Positions 12,856 to 22,579 of a stretch of 64,000 nt of DNA are shown here, one piece after another. The stretch covers positions 28,421,228 through 28,485,227 of the forward strand of contig CM055823.1 in assembly GCA_029582265.1 (NCBI GenBank), written 5' to 3'. The notes beneath the pieces are model-generated. The model was not told the origin of the DNA, did no database searches, and saw nothing but the letters and a program-made list of their open reading frames with translations. The position numbers were made by a program, and so were the translations under genes. The DNA comes from Zoroaster sp. YZ-2022 (taxonomy: Eukaryota; Echinodermata; Asteroidea; Forcipulatida; Zoroasteridae). Each line of letters opens with the position of its first letter. Positions within the stretch are counted from its first letter, which is position 1.

Positions 12856-13451
12856 GCAACAAGGTCGTATGTGCAATAGTGATTAAATTTAAATTATTCC
12901 ATAGGTTTTGCACTGATACGATGATATGCCAGGTGCTTTCAGAGTCTATCGTATAGGGATGAATTTAAAAATCACGTCACTTATGCTTTCGTTGCACGGG
13001 TGATATTTTAATGGACAAAGCCTACCCGTGCAATTTCCATCATGAACAAACACTTGAGTTTAATACCAAATTTATAACCATTCATCTATTTTGTATCCAA
13101 CATATAATTTTATTTATTGAAAAAGAAAATACTGACAAATATTAATTGCTTATAGAATTATTTTGTATCAAATGTATTTATTTGCATCTGCAAACCTCAA
13201 CTTATTTGAAGTGCGCCTGACCACAACATTAAATTAGCATTAGAGTTGGCTGTTTTCGTCAGCCAAATCGCAGAAAGAAATCACCAATTTCTTGTGAATT
13301 CAAATGAGCCTGTTTTGGGTTAGTGGGTTTATTTTCGTCGATTGATAAAAAGTTAAGTCAAATTGAATTGGTTCTTACTTGAATCAGGTGGGCATAGTTC
13401 ACACCTTGCCAGTCCCAACGTAACAGAGAGAATCAAGAAATGCCGGTCCAT
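3484..13451 (-). CDS. Gene A: transmembrane receptor, 4 Ig domains + TM + NACHT-LRR (complete, 7 coding exons)
   Basis: Predicted single-pass surface receptor with an Ig ectodomain and an intracellular STAND NTPase. Coding exons in transcript order are 13451-13379, 12590-12252, 9672-9322, 8998-8675, 8313-7954, 7366-7211 and 6443-3484. Every junction is GT-AG and every intron is phase 1; exon lengths sum to 4563 nt, an exact multiple of three, with no internal stop. Approximate residues: signal peptide 1-24, Ig1 25-137, Ig2 138-254, Ig3 255-362, Ig4 363-482, transmembrane helix about 488-511, NACHT with P-loop near 624-631, LRRs about 1190-1370, then a low-complexity tail to 1520. The exon series is repeated in gene B, which strongly supports the model. 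NACHT proteins of the NLR type are normally cytosolic; the membrane Ig fusion is unusual. Ligand and signalling output cannot be read from sequence. An immune-type sensing role is inference. Confidence 0.88.
7211..7366 (-). CDS. Gene A exon 6: transmembrane helix and juxtamembrane segment
   Basis: A 52-residue exon encodes a short DDPSY stalk, a hydrophobic helix of about 24 residues (YVGVFIGIIIATIVCVMIVV and onward to VW), then a basic stop-transfer LLCKRNGRHG. This predicts type I topology with Ig outside and NACHT inside. The cytoplasmic segment has two adjacent tyrosines (YYVMV), where gene B has SYVMV and lacks one leucine of the LL pair. Donor is GTACTT. Confidence 0.87.
7635..7773. repeat. 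MITE in gene A intron between Ig4 and TM exons
   Basis: Inverted ends tacactgcaaaaactgtggt and aacagtttttgcagggta bound about 139 bp. The same element sits at the equivalent place in gene B (61626-61765), so it predates the duplication. Confidence 0.75.
7954..8313 (-). CDS. Gene A exon 5: Ig-like domain 4 (membrane-proximal)
   Basis: Single-exon Ig-like domain of about 120 residues, phase 1-1, with Cys in LTCLAG, Trp in VIWSFG and DVRYWCHVF as the F strand. Extra Cys in NHCFD and SGCSQ may form a second disulfide. Potential N-glycosylation sites are QNYTL and ENTTV. It ends at a consensus GTAAGTG donor. Only about four residues differ from gene B, including the Trp of RYWC, which is Gln there. 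Confidence 0.87.
8396..8547. repeat. hAT-type MITE in gene A intron between Ig3 and Ig4
   Basis: Ends are cagtggcatagcca followed by a run of G, and tcctggctacgtcaatg, forming imperfect inverted repeats. No counterpart lies at this place in gene B, so it inserted after the copies separated or was lost from gene B. Confidence 0.55.
8675..8998 (-). CDS. Gene A exon 4: Ig-like domain 3
   Basis: Single-exon Ig-like domain of 108 residues, phase 1-1. It shows Cys in VLPC, Trp in LQWYKG, a strict DGGMYSC F-strand signature and a potential N-glycosylation site (NYTAW). The acceptor was chosen at the GTAG just before GAGTATCC because the same junction is used in gene B; a second AG lies six bases upstream. 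It differs from gene B at about six positions. Confidence 0.87.
9322..9672 (-). CDS. Gene A exon 3: Ig-like domain 2
   Basis: Single-exon Ig-like domain of about 117 residues, phase 1-1. Core residues are Cys in TLPC, Trp in LYWSEG, and Asp/Phe/Cys in DNKRFWC. The acceptor is AACAG before GAGATATG and the donor is GTACTT after the codons for EIPG. The C-terminal two thirds nearly match gene B, and most differences lie in the first 40 residues. Confidence 0.87.
9973..10352. repeat. MITE family R1, copy 2 (intron of gene A)
   Basis: Best copy of R1. The left end has aaaagtctctggtttctggt and the right end gaccagaaactggagactttt, with about 340 bp between. The interior contains ctatgaaacgatgtccaatt and tatgaacgtttgtccgattt, shared with the 21.6-kb copy. 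Confidence 0.7.
10571..12220. repeat. 80-82 bp minisatellite in gene A intron between Ig1 and Ig2
   Basis: About 20 tandem units beginning agcatacgaatgct, with gagtgtacagtggactgtgt and ending acacatacctgtatattt. Spacing between units is 80 or 82 bp, depending on a gtgtgttt or gtgttt variant. The second position of acggttg-flanking gctaac/gcttac alternates between units. One unit is interrupted near 11540-11575. The array ends just inside the intron next to Ig1. The gene B intron has no such array. Confidence 0.92.
12252..12590 (-). CDS. Gene A exon 2: Ig-like domain 1 (membrane-distal)
   Basis: A 113-residue V-type Ig-like domain occupies one phase 1-1 exon. Visible landmarks are the B-strand Cys in QIPC, the core Trp in FLWYKG, and the F-strand signature DEGRYLC. 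It ends in DVQVIG before a GTAGGT donor. An RNIT sequence is a potential N-glycosylation site. Only about half the residues match gene B Ig1, while the Ig core is kept. Open reading continues past the donor into minisatellite DNA as far as 12049, but that extension is intron. Confidence 0.87.
12802..12852. repeat. (AT)n microsatellite
   Basis: Uninterrupted alternating AT of about 50 bp in the first intron of gene A. Confidence 0.95.
13379..13451 (-). CDS. Gene A exon 1: signal peptide
   Basis: The ATG at 13451 opens a 24-codon segment with a short charged start, a hydrophobic core (FLILSVTLGLA) and a small-residue region before ELCPP, typical of a cleaved signal peptide. It ends in phase 1 at a GTAAG donor. 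Gene B exon 1 has the same layout and the same CPP motif just before the donor, which decides this start. An AG preceded by a T-rich tract lies about 27 bases upstream (near 13479-13480), so a noncoding 5' exon further upstream is possible. Confidence 0.8.
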
Positions 13452-13653
13452 TACTGATTGTAGACGTCCAAATTCTGCCTGTATAAAATATTGACAGTTC
13501 ACAATTTTACATAAAACCTATAGCCTTCTTGTTGCTATCATTTGAGTAGAAAATTTTCAAATTATTTCCCTTCTGAATGTTTGTCTTCATGATATGAAAA
13601 TTCCAAAGCCGATGAATACGAAAATATCTTAATGCATTTTCCCTATTTTCACT

Positions 13654-13874
13654 TTATAGGGGCAGTATCGTCATGATCAGAGCAGACTTTCAACAGGGCA
13701 TGGAATCGATAGTTTAAGATGAACACCGTGACTGCAAATTACTGGCTCATTTATGCAGCAGCAACGGTAATATTACCGTATCTTCAGTGGGAAATTATTT
13801 TCAGTCACTGAGTTAATCTTAAACAAGCACTCTGATTCCATGCCTTGTTGATCGTGACGATACTGCCCCTTTAA
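13654..13874. repeat. TTAA-type MITE family R2, copy upstream of gene A
   Basis: Inverted ends ggggcagtatcgtcatgatc and gatcgtgacgatactgcccc. The interior contains gggcatggaatcg. It begins about 200 bp upstream of the gene A ATG, so it may lie in or near the promoter. Related copies are at 18829, 34765, 49908 and 51076. Confidence 0.75.
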
Positions 13875-14684
13875 GGAAACAACATAATTGAAACTTTTAC
13901 AGTTAAGTTGTTCATTGTATTTCTCTATATTCAAAGAGATTATAGATCCATTATTACTACCGCATACTACATTTCCATCAGGTTTTACTCCCAGAAAAGG
14001 TTATGGTGTTGTTGTTGCTCTTGCTGTTATTATTGTTTTATTCTGCTTAAAGCAAGGTTTTTATGTTTGCAAGAAGTGTTTTATTTCTTGTACAAGTTGC
14101 TCTCGATTATGCATTTGTGGTACGATCACTAGGAAGATATATCTTGTTAGTGGTCCAAAGGCTAGAAGATCTTGGTAAAATTCAGGCCAGGACACGCTTG
14201 ATCGTTGCAGAAAATGTTTAAATAACTTTAATTGGAATGAATTTATGGGCAATCATATCATAAGTCAGCACATCGCAGTATGAGGCAAAATATAGGCCTA
14301 TTAATCGGTAATTACCAACCCTAATGCACAAATGTTTCTTCGTGTTGACACTTTGCTGTCTTCTCATTGTTCAAATTGTTGGGTGTTCATAAAATCCTTG
14401 GGCAGTTTTTGGTATCTTTGCCTACGCTAAAGACAACTTGCATATTCATGAGCACATTTTGTCATGTTACCGGTATAGCAGGAAAGTCGGGGGCGACCAG
14501 AAACCGGGCACTTTTTGGGGCTTTAGGCCTATACTAACTGGTTACCCCCCAAAAAAAACCAAACAAACAAACAAAATAAAACAAAACAAAACATTCTGCA
14601 GAAATTTGTCAGCAACCCTTTAAATTATTCACACTTGAAGCTTAATTTTATTGTATTATTTGGGAATGCATTACAATAATTTAC
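13875..14684. other. Intergenic stretch, no gene seen
   Basis: No supported coding sequence. A fragment of an R1 end (gaccagaaaccgggcacttt) lies near 14498, and an A-rich run of aaac repeats at 14553-14592. Confidence 0.5.
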
Positions 14685-14686
14685 TA

Positions 14687-16438
14687 TACAGTGCGTATCA
14701 AAAAAAAGGTAATCCGAATTCAGGGCGTTAATATGCCAAGGTTATTTAGTTTGACAATTTACATGTAGTGTACCTAAGAAGAGAAACTCCTCAGCTTTCC
14801 ATTGATACCTGTATCGATCCATTGCTGTCACACATGGCCGAGTACATTGTTATTGAAAATGGCAAATTCAAATCGCATTTTTGCAAGTTTGGGTAATCAG
14901 TTCAAGCATGGAGGAAGAAAACAGAGTCTTCCTCCATGGTTCAAGGCAGTCTGAAATGGACGCATTACTTGACTGCCTAGATGATTATGTAAGATTTTTA
15001 AGCTGGTGCGGTAATCGTCTGTTACGACATCCTTTTCTTCAAGTTGGGTATTTAAGAAGGGCCTGGGTTTAGGAACAGGTAGTTGGAAAGATGGTACAAC
15101 TAACGACTGAACAGCGAGTTTTCGTGATTACAACATTTCACCAAACTCACAGTTTGCAGCAAACTCGCGATGCTTTCAGGGAACGTTTCCCAGAACGGGA
15201 GCCCCCATACCAGCAGCCAAACCCATCTGGGCGAATGTTAGAAAATATCAAGAGTATGGCACTAGCCTCAACCGCAACAAGGGGAATTCTGGCAGGAGGC
15301 GCACCGGGCGATCAGAAGGGAACATTGCAGCAGTAAGGCGGCAACTTTTGGAGCATCCTAGGGACACCAGCGCAAGGCGAAATGGGCTGAGATTGCCTTC
15401 GGCGACATTCAACAGAATCACGAGATTGGACCTCCACCAGCATCCATATCGGATTCACATCCGACATCAACTTACGCCAGGAGATTTTGCTAGAAGGCTG
15501 GCGTTTGCCAGATTGTTGATAGCCCGTACCGAGAGAGATGTCAATTTTCTGCGGAATCTCGTAATCGGCGACGAAGCTGCTTTCTCCATGAACGGCAAGG
15601 TCAATACGCATAATGTTCTTGAATATGCACCAGCAAGACACCCCCCAGAATTCAATTTTGAGGTTAACATGAGTCGACAAAAGTGGACTGTTTGGTTAGG
15701 ACTTTGTGGAAGTGGTCAGCTGATCGGACCGTTTTCTTTCAAAGGAATGTCAATGGTAACACGTATCTGCAGATGCTCAATGATAACGTTTTACCGCAGC
15801 TGCAGGAACACTTTGAGCGACAGGTTCGTGGGGTCTTCAGACAACTCTGGTGGGCCCAAGATGGCGCCCCAGCACATCGCCTTATCGCTGTCCAAGATCA
15901 CCTGACCTCACACCATGTGACTATTTCCTTTGGGGACATTTGAAGAACAAGGTGTTTGCAACTCCTCCCCGTGATCTTGATGAATTGCAGGGCCGTATTC
16001 GAAATGAAGTGGATGCTTTACGCAATAATCCGGCTATGGTGAGACGAGCAGTGCAGGACATGCTCCGTCGCTGTCAGCTTTGTGTCGAAAGGGAGGTGGA
16101 CATGTTGAAGGTGTGGGTGCATAAAAGGGCAATGTTAGAAGAGATTCTTCTTGAATAATGTCCAGTCATTCCTAAAGAAAATCTGGTTTATCATACTGAC
16201 TTTCACTAATTATCCTGCCTTGCACTGATTACCCAAACTTGAAAAAATGCGATTTGAATTTGTCATTTTCAATAACAATGTACTCGGTCATGTGTGACAG
16301 CAATGGGTCAATAAAGGTATCAATGGAAAGCTGAGGAGTTCCTCTTCTTTGGTACACTACATGTAAATTGTCAAACTAAATAACCTTGGCATATTAACCC
16401 CCTGAATTCGGATTACCTTTTTTTTGATACGCACTGTA
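14687..16438 (+). mobile_element. Mariner-like DNA transposon with long inverted repeats
   Basis: The element starts tacagtgcgtatcaaaa and ends with its complement, flanked by TA on both sides (14685-14686 and 16439-16440), the usual Tc1/mariner target duplication. The terminal inverted repeats extend for about 215 bp, much longer than the roughly 30 bp of classical mariners. The inside carries a degenerate transposase on the plus strand. Confidence 0.85.
15091..16155 (+). pseudogene. Mariner-family transposase, broken
   Basis: The start MVQLTTEQRVFVITTF is a helix-turn-helix DNA-binding region typical of mariner transposases. Further on are VIGDEAAF (first catalytic Asp), WWAQDGAPAH (second) and SPDLTPCDYFLWG (third). 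These motifs lie in different frames (open pieces 15091-15336, 15348-15700, 15683-15943, 15850-16158), so there are at least three frame changes. The stretch between the second and third Asp is much shorter than the 34 residues expected, which indicates an internal deletion around 15890. The product cannot be active. Confidence 0.85.
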
Positions 16439-16484
16439 TATCGTTGTCTGACACCAGTACTTTCTGATCCAAGTTGAACATTCT

Positions 16485-16630
16485 TTTGTACAAATTCAAG
16501 TAATAACCTATGTTTCTTTCAGCACTGTGCAACTAAATCTACAATTTATATGAAATATTCAACAAAAGTCAACCAAACATGGCCCCCATGCAGTGCAAAT
16601 ACGAGTCAATAAACCTTTTAATAAATTGAT
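16485..16630. repeat. Dispersed repeat, also at 23280-23415
   Basis: About 140 bp (aatctacaatttatatgaaa and catggcccccatgcagtgca) are nearly identical in the same orientation at 23280-23415. They lie outside the 16.7-21.1 kb transposon. No coding potential. Confidence 0.75.
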
Positions 16631-17984
16631 CACAATTCTACCTCCATGATCACACAAAAACAGAACACATGTGTTATTTGATATGATGACTTCGGAATTC
16701 GCCGATTTAAATATAAGAATACAATTTATATTCAACAAACATGCCTAAGCTTGGGCGATACCGATTTTTTTTCATCCACGATATATCGATTTTCGATAAT
16801 ATCGCGATTATATTTTCATTCATGCATGATTGCTTTAGAGCCGATAACCACAGGTATGTGGGACTGCACTATCATCTTTCACTCAAGAAATCGCCGCCAA
16901 TGAGCCCACGGTGTTACCTTATACAATTATTGGGAATTCCAAACGTTATTTTAGGCGCGAATGTGCCATACGTTATCATGCTTCTGTCTTTATTTACTCT
17001 CTTCAATCATCATCATTAAACAGCACCACCCAATGTCTATGAATACATAGTTGAACTTAAATGTTTATTATTAACTTGATCAGAATTAAATCTCCAAAAA
17101 CTGTTTACTGATGTTGGTGTGATATTTTTCTGTTATCTATAAGTACACCTGAACTTCAGACAGACGGCACTGAGAGGCAGAAAATGCATTGTTGTTAATG
17201 AGAGGGCCACCCCAGTGGTTTCTTTATAGAATACTAGTTGTATTTACATTATGTAGACGCCTACGTGCACATACAATATTTTAGATTAAAGAAATGCCTT
17301 GACATTATGTGAACCTCTTGAAACATTAGCCCTCCGTGGAAAGTAAACTTTGAGATTTGAATTATAAAGAGATAAGTGCATAGTACATCACCATAAATAA
17401 TTTATCTGAAAAGCTACGGTAATGCCCCGGAAAGCCTGTAGCGTGAAGCCAAAAAGGCGTGAGGTCCTTGGAAGGCCTACGGACTCCGGAAACTTTAGGA
17501 TTCTATAGATGTGCATATTCGGGGGTACATTTCAAAAATAAAATCACGAAGAATTATGAAGCGTCATAATGTTCATGAAGGGGACAGAGAAAATATGACA
17601 GAATGTTGTTTTATAAAAGGGGGATATTTGGGGATGATTTCATTGATCACCCCTGGATGATTCATTGATCACCCATACTTTTAAAATGTTTGGGTTTAAA
17701 TACACCCTATATACACCCTATATCCCCCAGGATATGAGAATCCAATTCCAGATCAAAACATTTTGAGTCAATAGGGTATCAGAACCTCTTTGAAAACAAA
17801 TGATTCGTCATAAAAGGTATTGTAGCGCAGTGAGTCTGATGTTATAATAGATCAACTTAACTATAACAAATTCAGTGAGTAAATCGTTAACCTTAGTGTA
17901 TCATGATTCCATCATCAGTGATTAAGAGATTCTCAAAAGTTCATTCTTTAAGGGGAACATCTGCTTTATGTTCTTGGCATTGGT

Positions 17985-18176
17985 TGATCCGGGAGGGGGG
18001 GCAGTGGAGGGATATGTGCCCTTTTTGGTGCAACCAATCAGAGGGGGGGGGGGGGTGAAGGGGTATAGCTATAGGTGTCCTATTTTTTATAAGAAGTGTG
18101 GTAAATTTACCACACTTCTTGTGTGGCCTTTTTGTGCTGTGTGCCCCCCACTTTTGTTCCACTTTGGATCCGCCCC
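17985..18176. repeat. GGCGGATC-ended MITE with internal palindrome
   Basis: The left side has ttgatccgggagggggg and the right side ttggatccgcccctg. Inside, 18091-18120 is a perfect 30-bp palindrome (aagaagtgtggtaaa plus its complement). Terminal symmetry is imperfect, so the boundaries are approximate. Confidence 0.45.
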
Positions 18177-18828
18177 TGACTATATTGGTCTAGAGATTGT
18201 AGCTGCAAAGATAAAGTGTTGTCTTGTATTTATACACATATATAGGGCCAATCCATTTACAATGTACGTCATCAAATTGGGCCAATAGGGCCAACCATTT
18301 ACAATACACATAGGTGGAAGGTCATGTGAATTCCTAACTTACATGTACGTCATCAAGATCAATGCGCAGGCCCGTAGGCTGGTATGCAAACGGTGTAGGT
18401 CGTTTTGGAAATAGTGATACTTTTGGAGAGTATGAAATTTGGCAGTTAGAAAATTGTCATCCTTTCAAATGTTTTCATGGCAAGCGGTACTCACATTTAT
18501 GTATGTACGGTGGTGGGGTGCGTAAACTTTGGCCTATAGAATAACAATGTAGCTTTGAAAAAAAAAAAAAAAGGGTTAATGACGATATTGATTGTATTTA
18601 TGTCTTAAACGGTCCACAAAAGGTTAGTTTTTAAAACACCTAAAGATGTATCGCCGATGTTTTGATAAAATATTTTTCAGAATATTTATCAAAAGCATGA
18701 TTTAGCAGTAATTAAGCGCCTCAATGAGTCAGGCTTAGTTTATGTAAAACTTACATGTAGCTTTGAAGAATGTCATTCTCAACTGTTTTGTTTTTCATTA
18801 TACTTACAAAAACACGGGCGATACAATC

Positions 18829-19059
18829 TTTAAAGGGACATACATCGTCAAGATCAGAGCAGACTTTTAACGGGGCATGGAATCGGTGGCCTAGTTTAAG
18901 ATAAACACAGTGACTGAAAATTACTAGGTCATTTATGCAGCAGCAACGGTAGTATGACCTTATTATATAAATATGGGGTATTTTTTCAGTCACAGAGTTA
19001 ATCTTAAATAGTACTCCGATTCCATGCCCTGTTGATCGTGACGGTATTGTCCCTTTAAA
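18829..19059. repeat. TTAA-type MITE family R2
   Basis: Starts tttaaagggacatacatcgt and ends gatcgtgacggtattgtccc then tttaaa. Interior gggcatggaatcgg is shared with the other R2 copies. Confidence 0.75.
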
Positions 19060-19846
19060 CTATCTATACTAATATTCACGATGGACAAAGTACAACAGCC
19101 ACACACACTAATGTTTTGTACAGTCTTATTTCTTTACTCCAAACAAGGACTTACAAAAACTATGATTCCAGTCTTCACACGACACATACATAGAAAAGCA
19201 ATAAATGTTATCAAGTAAAACTCAGTATTTGATTAAGGTCAATAAGAATTTGACTCAATCATTGCATGACGCAAAACACAAACTACTAAAAGTGAAAATT
19301 AAAGTTTGTAGAAAAATGTTTGGTCACAGCCAATGGACCATTTAGACACATAAATTATTATTTATAGATGAGCACGATGTAGGTCACGTGGTTTTATTTA
19401 TATATTCATGAATTCACTTTCTATCTTTAATGTTTAATAACATTAGGGCCTAATGTTAAAACATTTTAAGTGTTTAGCAGTATGTATATGTATGTGGTTT
19501 CTTCAGTGAAGAAAAAATTATTTGCTTTTTCAAATACATTCTTTTTTAAAGAGGGGGTGCCAATTGTCACAGAGAAACCTTCTTACCCTACTAGTTGTGA
19601 ATAATTAGTGATTTTAACCATGTATATGAATATGTATAAGTTGGACCAGTGCCCAATCCAACAATGCCGTGGTTGACCGACATAGCATAATTAAATAACA
19701 ATATGCTTAAGAGCACACAGTACTGGTTAGAAATTCCTGAGTTGGAACCCCCATAACTTTAATATCAATGAGGTAAGTTTGGGTTTGAATAGAGTCAGAG
19801 GTGAAAGGTTCACATTGAATGAGAAGATGTAAATGAGGTGTAGATG

Positions 19847-20769
19847 TTAAAGGTCCTGTGAAGAGTGTATTTAATAAACTTTATTTCTTGGTGCTGTTAT
19901 ATTGATTGGTATGAATTAAAAACAATTTTAAATGTTTTTTTTAATCGAGTGGATTATTAATGGTTTATCTAATAATCAAAAATTGACCCCCCGAATTGTC
20001 GAAGTTTTAACGAAACGTTCGTGACGTACACACAGGCAGAGAATTTCTACGCAGCGCAAGCCCCCGTCATGCGGTACGGTCGGAACACACACCGAAAGCA
20101 ATGCTAACATTACGGTGTTATTTTATGAAATAACAGAAACAGTTCTGATCAAAGTTCTGATTATTTAAAAAACTCAAAACAAGCGCAGGCATAATGAGAA
20201 AGGTTTAATGTTTTTATGTTTGTCTTGCCAGGATATAAAATCAGACACGATGTTTTTATTAATGCGGAAAATCACGGCATGTGTTCATGCCGTGAACACT
20301 GAATGTCGTTTTGCACGGAAGTGGACTGGGTCTATGCATGGGAGTATAACTAAATGGCCACTTACCCTGAGTCTTTCTCGCTTTAAAAAGCACCTCTCTT
20401 CTTCGTTGGAGCCTTCCCAGCCTTCTTACTTAGCGGGAATATCGTTGGAATTGCATCCGGTAGCAGCATGGCCTTATAAGCCATACCGAACCGGCTGTGA
20501 AGGCCCCGTTTAAAGCATCGGTGCGTTGTATACGACGCATACTTGTGCAAGTACTGTGGATCGCGGATCGGGAATCTCCTAAGTGTACGTCACGAATTTT
20601 ATGTTAATGAGGGGATATGGGCGTGTCGAAAAGCACCCTCTAAATTAAAAAATTAATATTTTTATGGTGTAAACGTGAGGGGAAAAATATACAAATGACA
20701 AATATATGTTCCAGTAGACATACTTTATTGTATACAATGAAAAAAAAACCTATTTCATAGGACCTTTAA
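19847..20769. mobile_element. TTAA-flanked inverted-repeat element
   Basis: Ends ttaaaggtcctgtgaa and ttcataggacctttaa are inverted copies with one mismatch, each terminating in TTAA, a target site used by piggyBac- and Kolobok-type elements. About 920 bp. The open frame at 20208-20513 has no recognisable similarity, so it is classed as non-autonomous. Confidence 0.65.
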
Positions 20770-21186
20770 GGATGGAAAAGGTTGTAGGGTTTTGAGGAAT
20801 GTGAAGGGAGTTGTCTCCTGGATCTCGATCTGTGAGGACTGTCTTACACTCTGCACCCTCTACAAGCGTAACAATATATCGCAAATTCGTTTGCAGAGCG
20901 TGTATGTACTTCTGAAGTAGATCACTTTTGTTTCTCAATTCCTAAAGCTGAAAAGACTCTTCTAATTCTATTTCCATTGAATTTCTGACTTGACTCACAA
21001 TGGCGATTTTTTTTTTAACTTAAAAAAGTTTTCTATATCGTAATCGAATAAAAAAAGATATCGCGATATTCGATATTATCGTGTTATCGCCCAACCTTAA
21101 ACATGCCCCCATCCCCTCTCCCCACTCCCAGTTGCAGTGCAAACACAATGTATATGGTTCTTCAATAATTAATTCATTAACAGACT

Positions 21187-21250
21187 GGCATGGTAGTCTA
21201 GTGGTTGGAACGCTCGTCTTGCAAGTAGAAGGTACGGAGTTCAAGACTAC
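21187..21250 (+). repeat. tRNA-like sequence (degenerate SINE head)
   Basis: Contains tggtagtctagtggttgg, resembling an A box, and ggagttcaagac, a degraded B box, spaced as in a tRNA. The acceptor stem does not pair, so it is a relic, not a tRNA gene. Confidence 0.4.
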
Positions 21251-21599
21251 GTTTTTCAACATTTTCATAAATTTGTTTTTACACATTTTTTTATATACAT
21301 TTTTAACTACAAAAATAATTCAGAAGCCTTTCTGTATAATAGTAATTCACGGATTTTTGTTAAGGAAAATAAAGTCAAAAATTAATTTTTAGTATGCAAA
21401 TGCATATAGTAAACGAAGTGTACTGCAGGAAGGGGGGGGGTCGCTGCCCATAAAGGTCATCATTATTAAAAGCGTTCGCACGCCCAATTTGTTTTACATT
21501 CGCGATGAGAATCATTGTTTTAGGCCTTATATTAATTAATAACGGCTTTTTTAAAACTTTGACAATAGACCGATGCAATTATATGGGCCTATAAAAAGA

Positions 21600-22312
21600 C
21601 GGATTTTGTTGTTGTTGCTGCTATGAAACGATGTCCAATTGCAGCCAAAATTGTTGGATCGATTGGAATTCTACCATGCTGTGTTCTAAACGATTTTTTC
21701 ACATAGGGGTATGAACGTTTGCCCGATTTGTGAGGCCTCTCTTAGCCACCATACTTTATGTAGGGGGGATTTGGTCTGGTTCCGCGTAAACTGCGTATAT
21801 GGGTTATTCCATGAACGTGGGACCCAAAGTGTGACATGGAGGTCAAAATTTCAAGTTAATTTTTTAAATAAAGAAAGAAATATCAGTTTTGTTACCTTAT
21901 TTATCATAGTTTTGTAGGTTGTCATCTTTTAAAATAATAGATACAAACATTAAAACTGAGTGTCATGTATTTACTTCCTGCTTCACCTGATATGAGGTTA
22001 ACGATGTAACAAAATTACAAGGGGACACTGTGTCATGTTACGTTGTGTAATATACTGACTAAAGTTAATGGATCAAAATAGGGGAGACCCAAGAAATGTT
22101 TGTTTGTTGTCATAGTAGGTCTGTATGAGACACAGGCCCCAATATCTAAAATGCATGGAAAACACAAAGTGTCCCACGTTCATGGAATGACCGTATATAT
22201 AGTACATGTGTCACGTATTTCCCTGTTGGCAAAAAATAAATAAATAAAATATAAATCGGTGCGTCACCGCAATGATTTTGAAGCCGATCTATGATCAAAA
22301 ACCGAACACTTT
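21600..22312. repeat. MITE family R1, copy 3, interrupted by another MITE
   Basis: R1 sequence (ctatgaaacgatgtccaatt) runs to about 21800 and resumes near 22196 (cacgtatttccctgttggca). Between lies a 390-bp element with ends gggttattccatgaacgtgg and ccacgttcatggaatgacc, flanked by GTATAT on each side. Confidence 0.65.
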
Positions 22313-22579
22313 TTTTCCACGTTCAGTAAATGGGGAAAAGAAACATATTAAAATGGCCGAAGCAAAATAGGTTTTTATTTTTCATGAAACACTTATGCAC
22401 AACTATTGACCTTGTTCTGACCTTGTTGTATTTTGTATGTCTGGCTATTTTTGTTTGTGTGTCTGTTGTTTTAAATGTTTCAGTTTGTCTAGGTCTGCTC
22501 GGTTTTAGTTTTTTGCTGTTTTTTAAATTGTTTAAATTGTTTTTCATACATTATTTTCATACTTTTTAAAACGTTCACA

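Larger units (their letters stand above)
16746..21099. mobile_element. hAT-like transposon, 4.35 kb, no recognisable transposase
   Basis: Ends taagcttgggcgata and tatcgcccaacctta are inverted copies with one mismatch, followed inward by more ATCG-rich inverted sequence. Both sides carry the 8-bp duplication AACATGCC (16738-16745 and 21100-21107), as expected for hAT. No transposase-like reading frame is visible. The inside holds younger insertions: a GGCGGATC-ended MITE, an R2 MITE and a TTAA element. Confidence 0.82.

Noticed and set aside
13888..14178. 96-residue frame with a hydrophobic stretch and many Cys
   Set aside because: The hydrophobic part is a gtt/gct simple repeat. No homology, splice context or counterpart near gene B.
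15348..15905. Functional mariner transposase
   Set aside because: Catalytic motifs are in different frames and the spacing between the last two Asp residues is too short.
20208..20513. 101-residue frame inside the TTAA element
   Set aside because: No recognisable transposase or other domain; probably chance.
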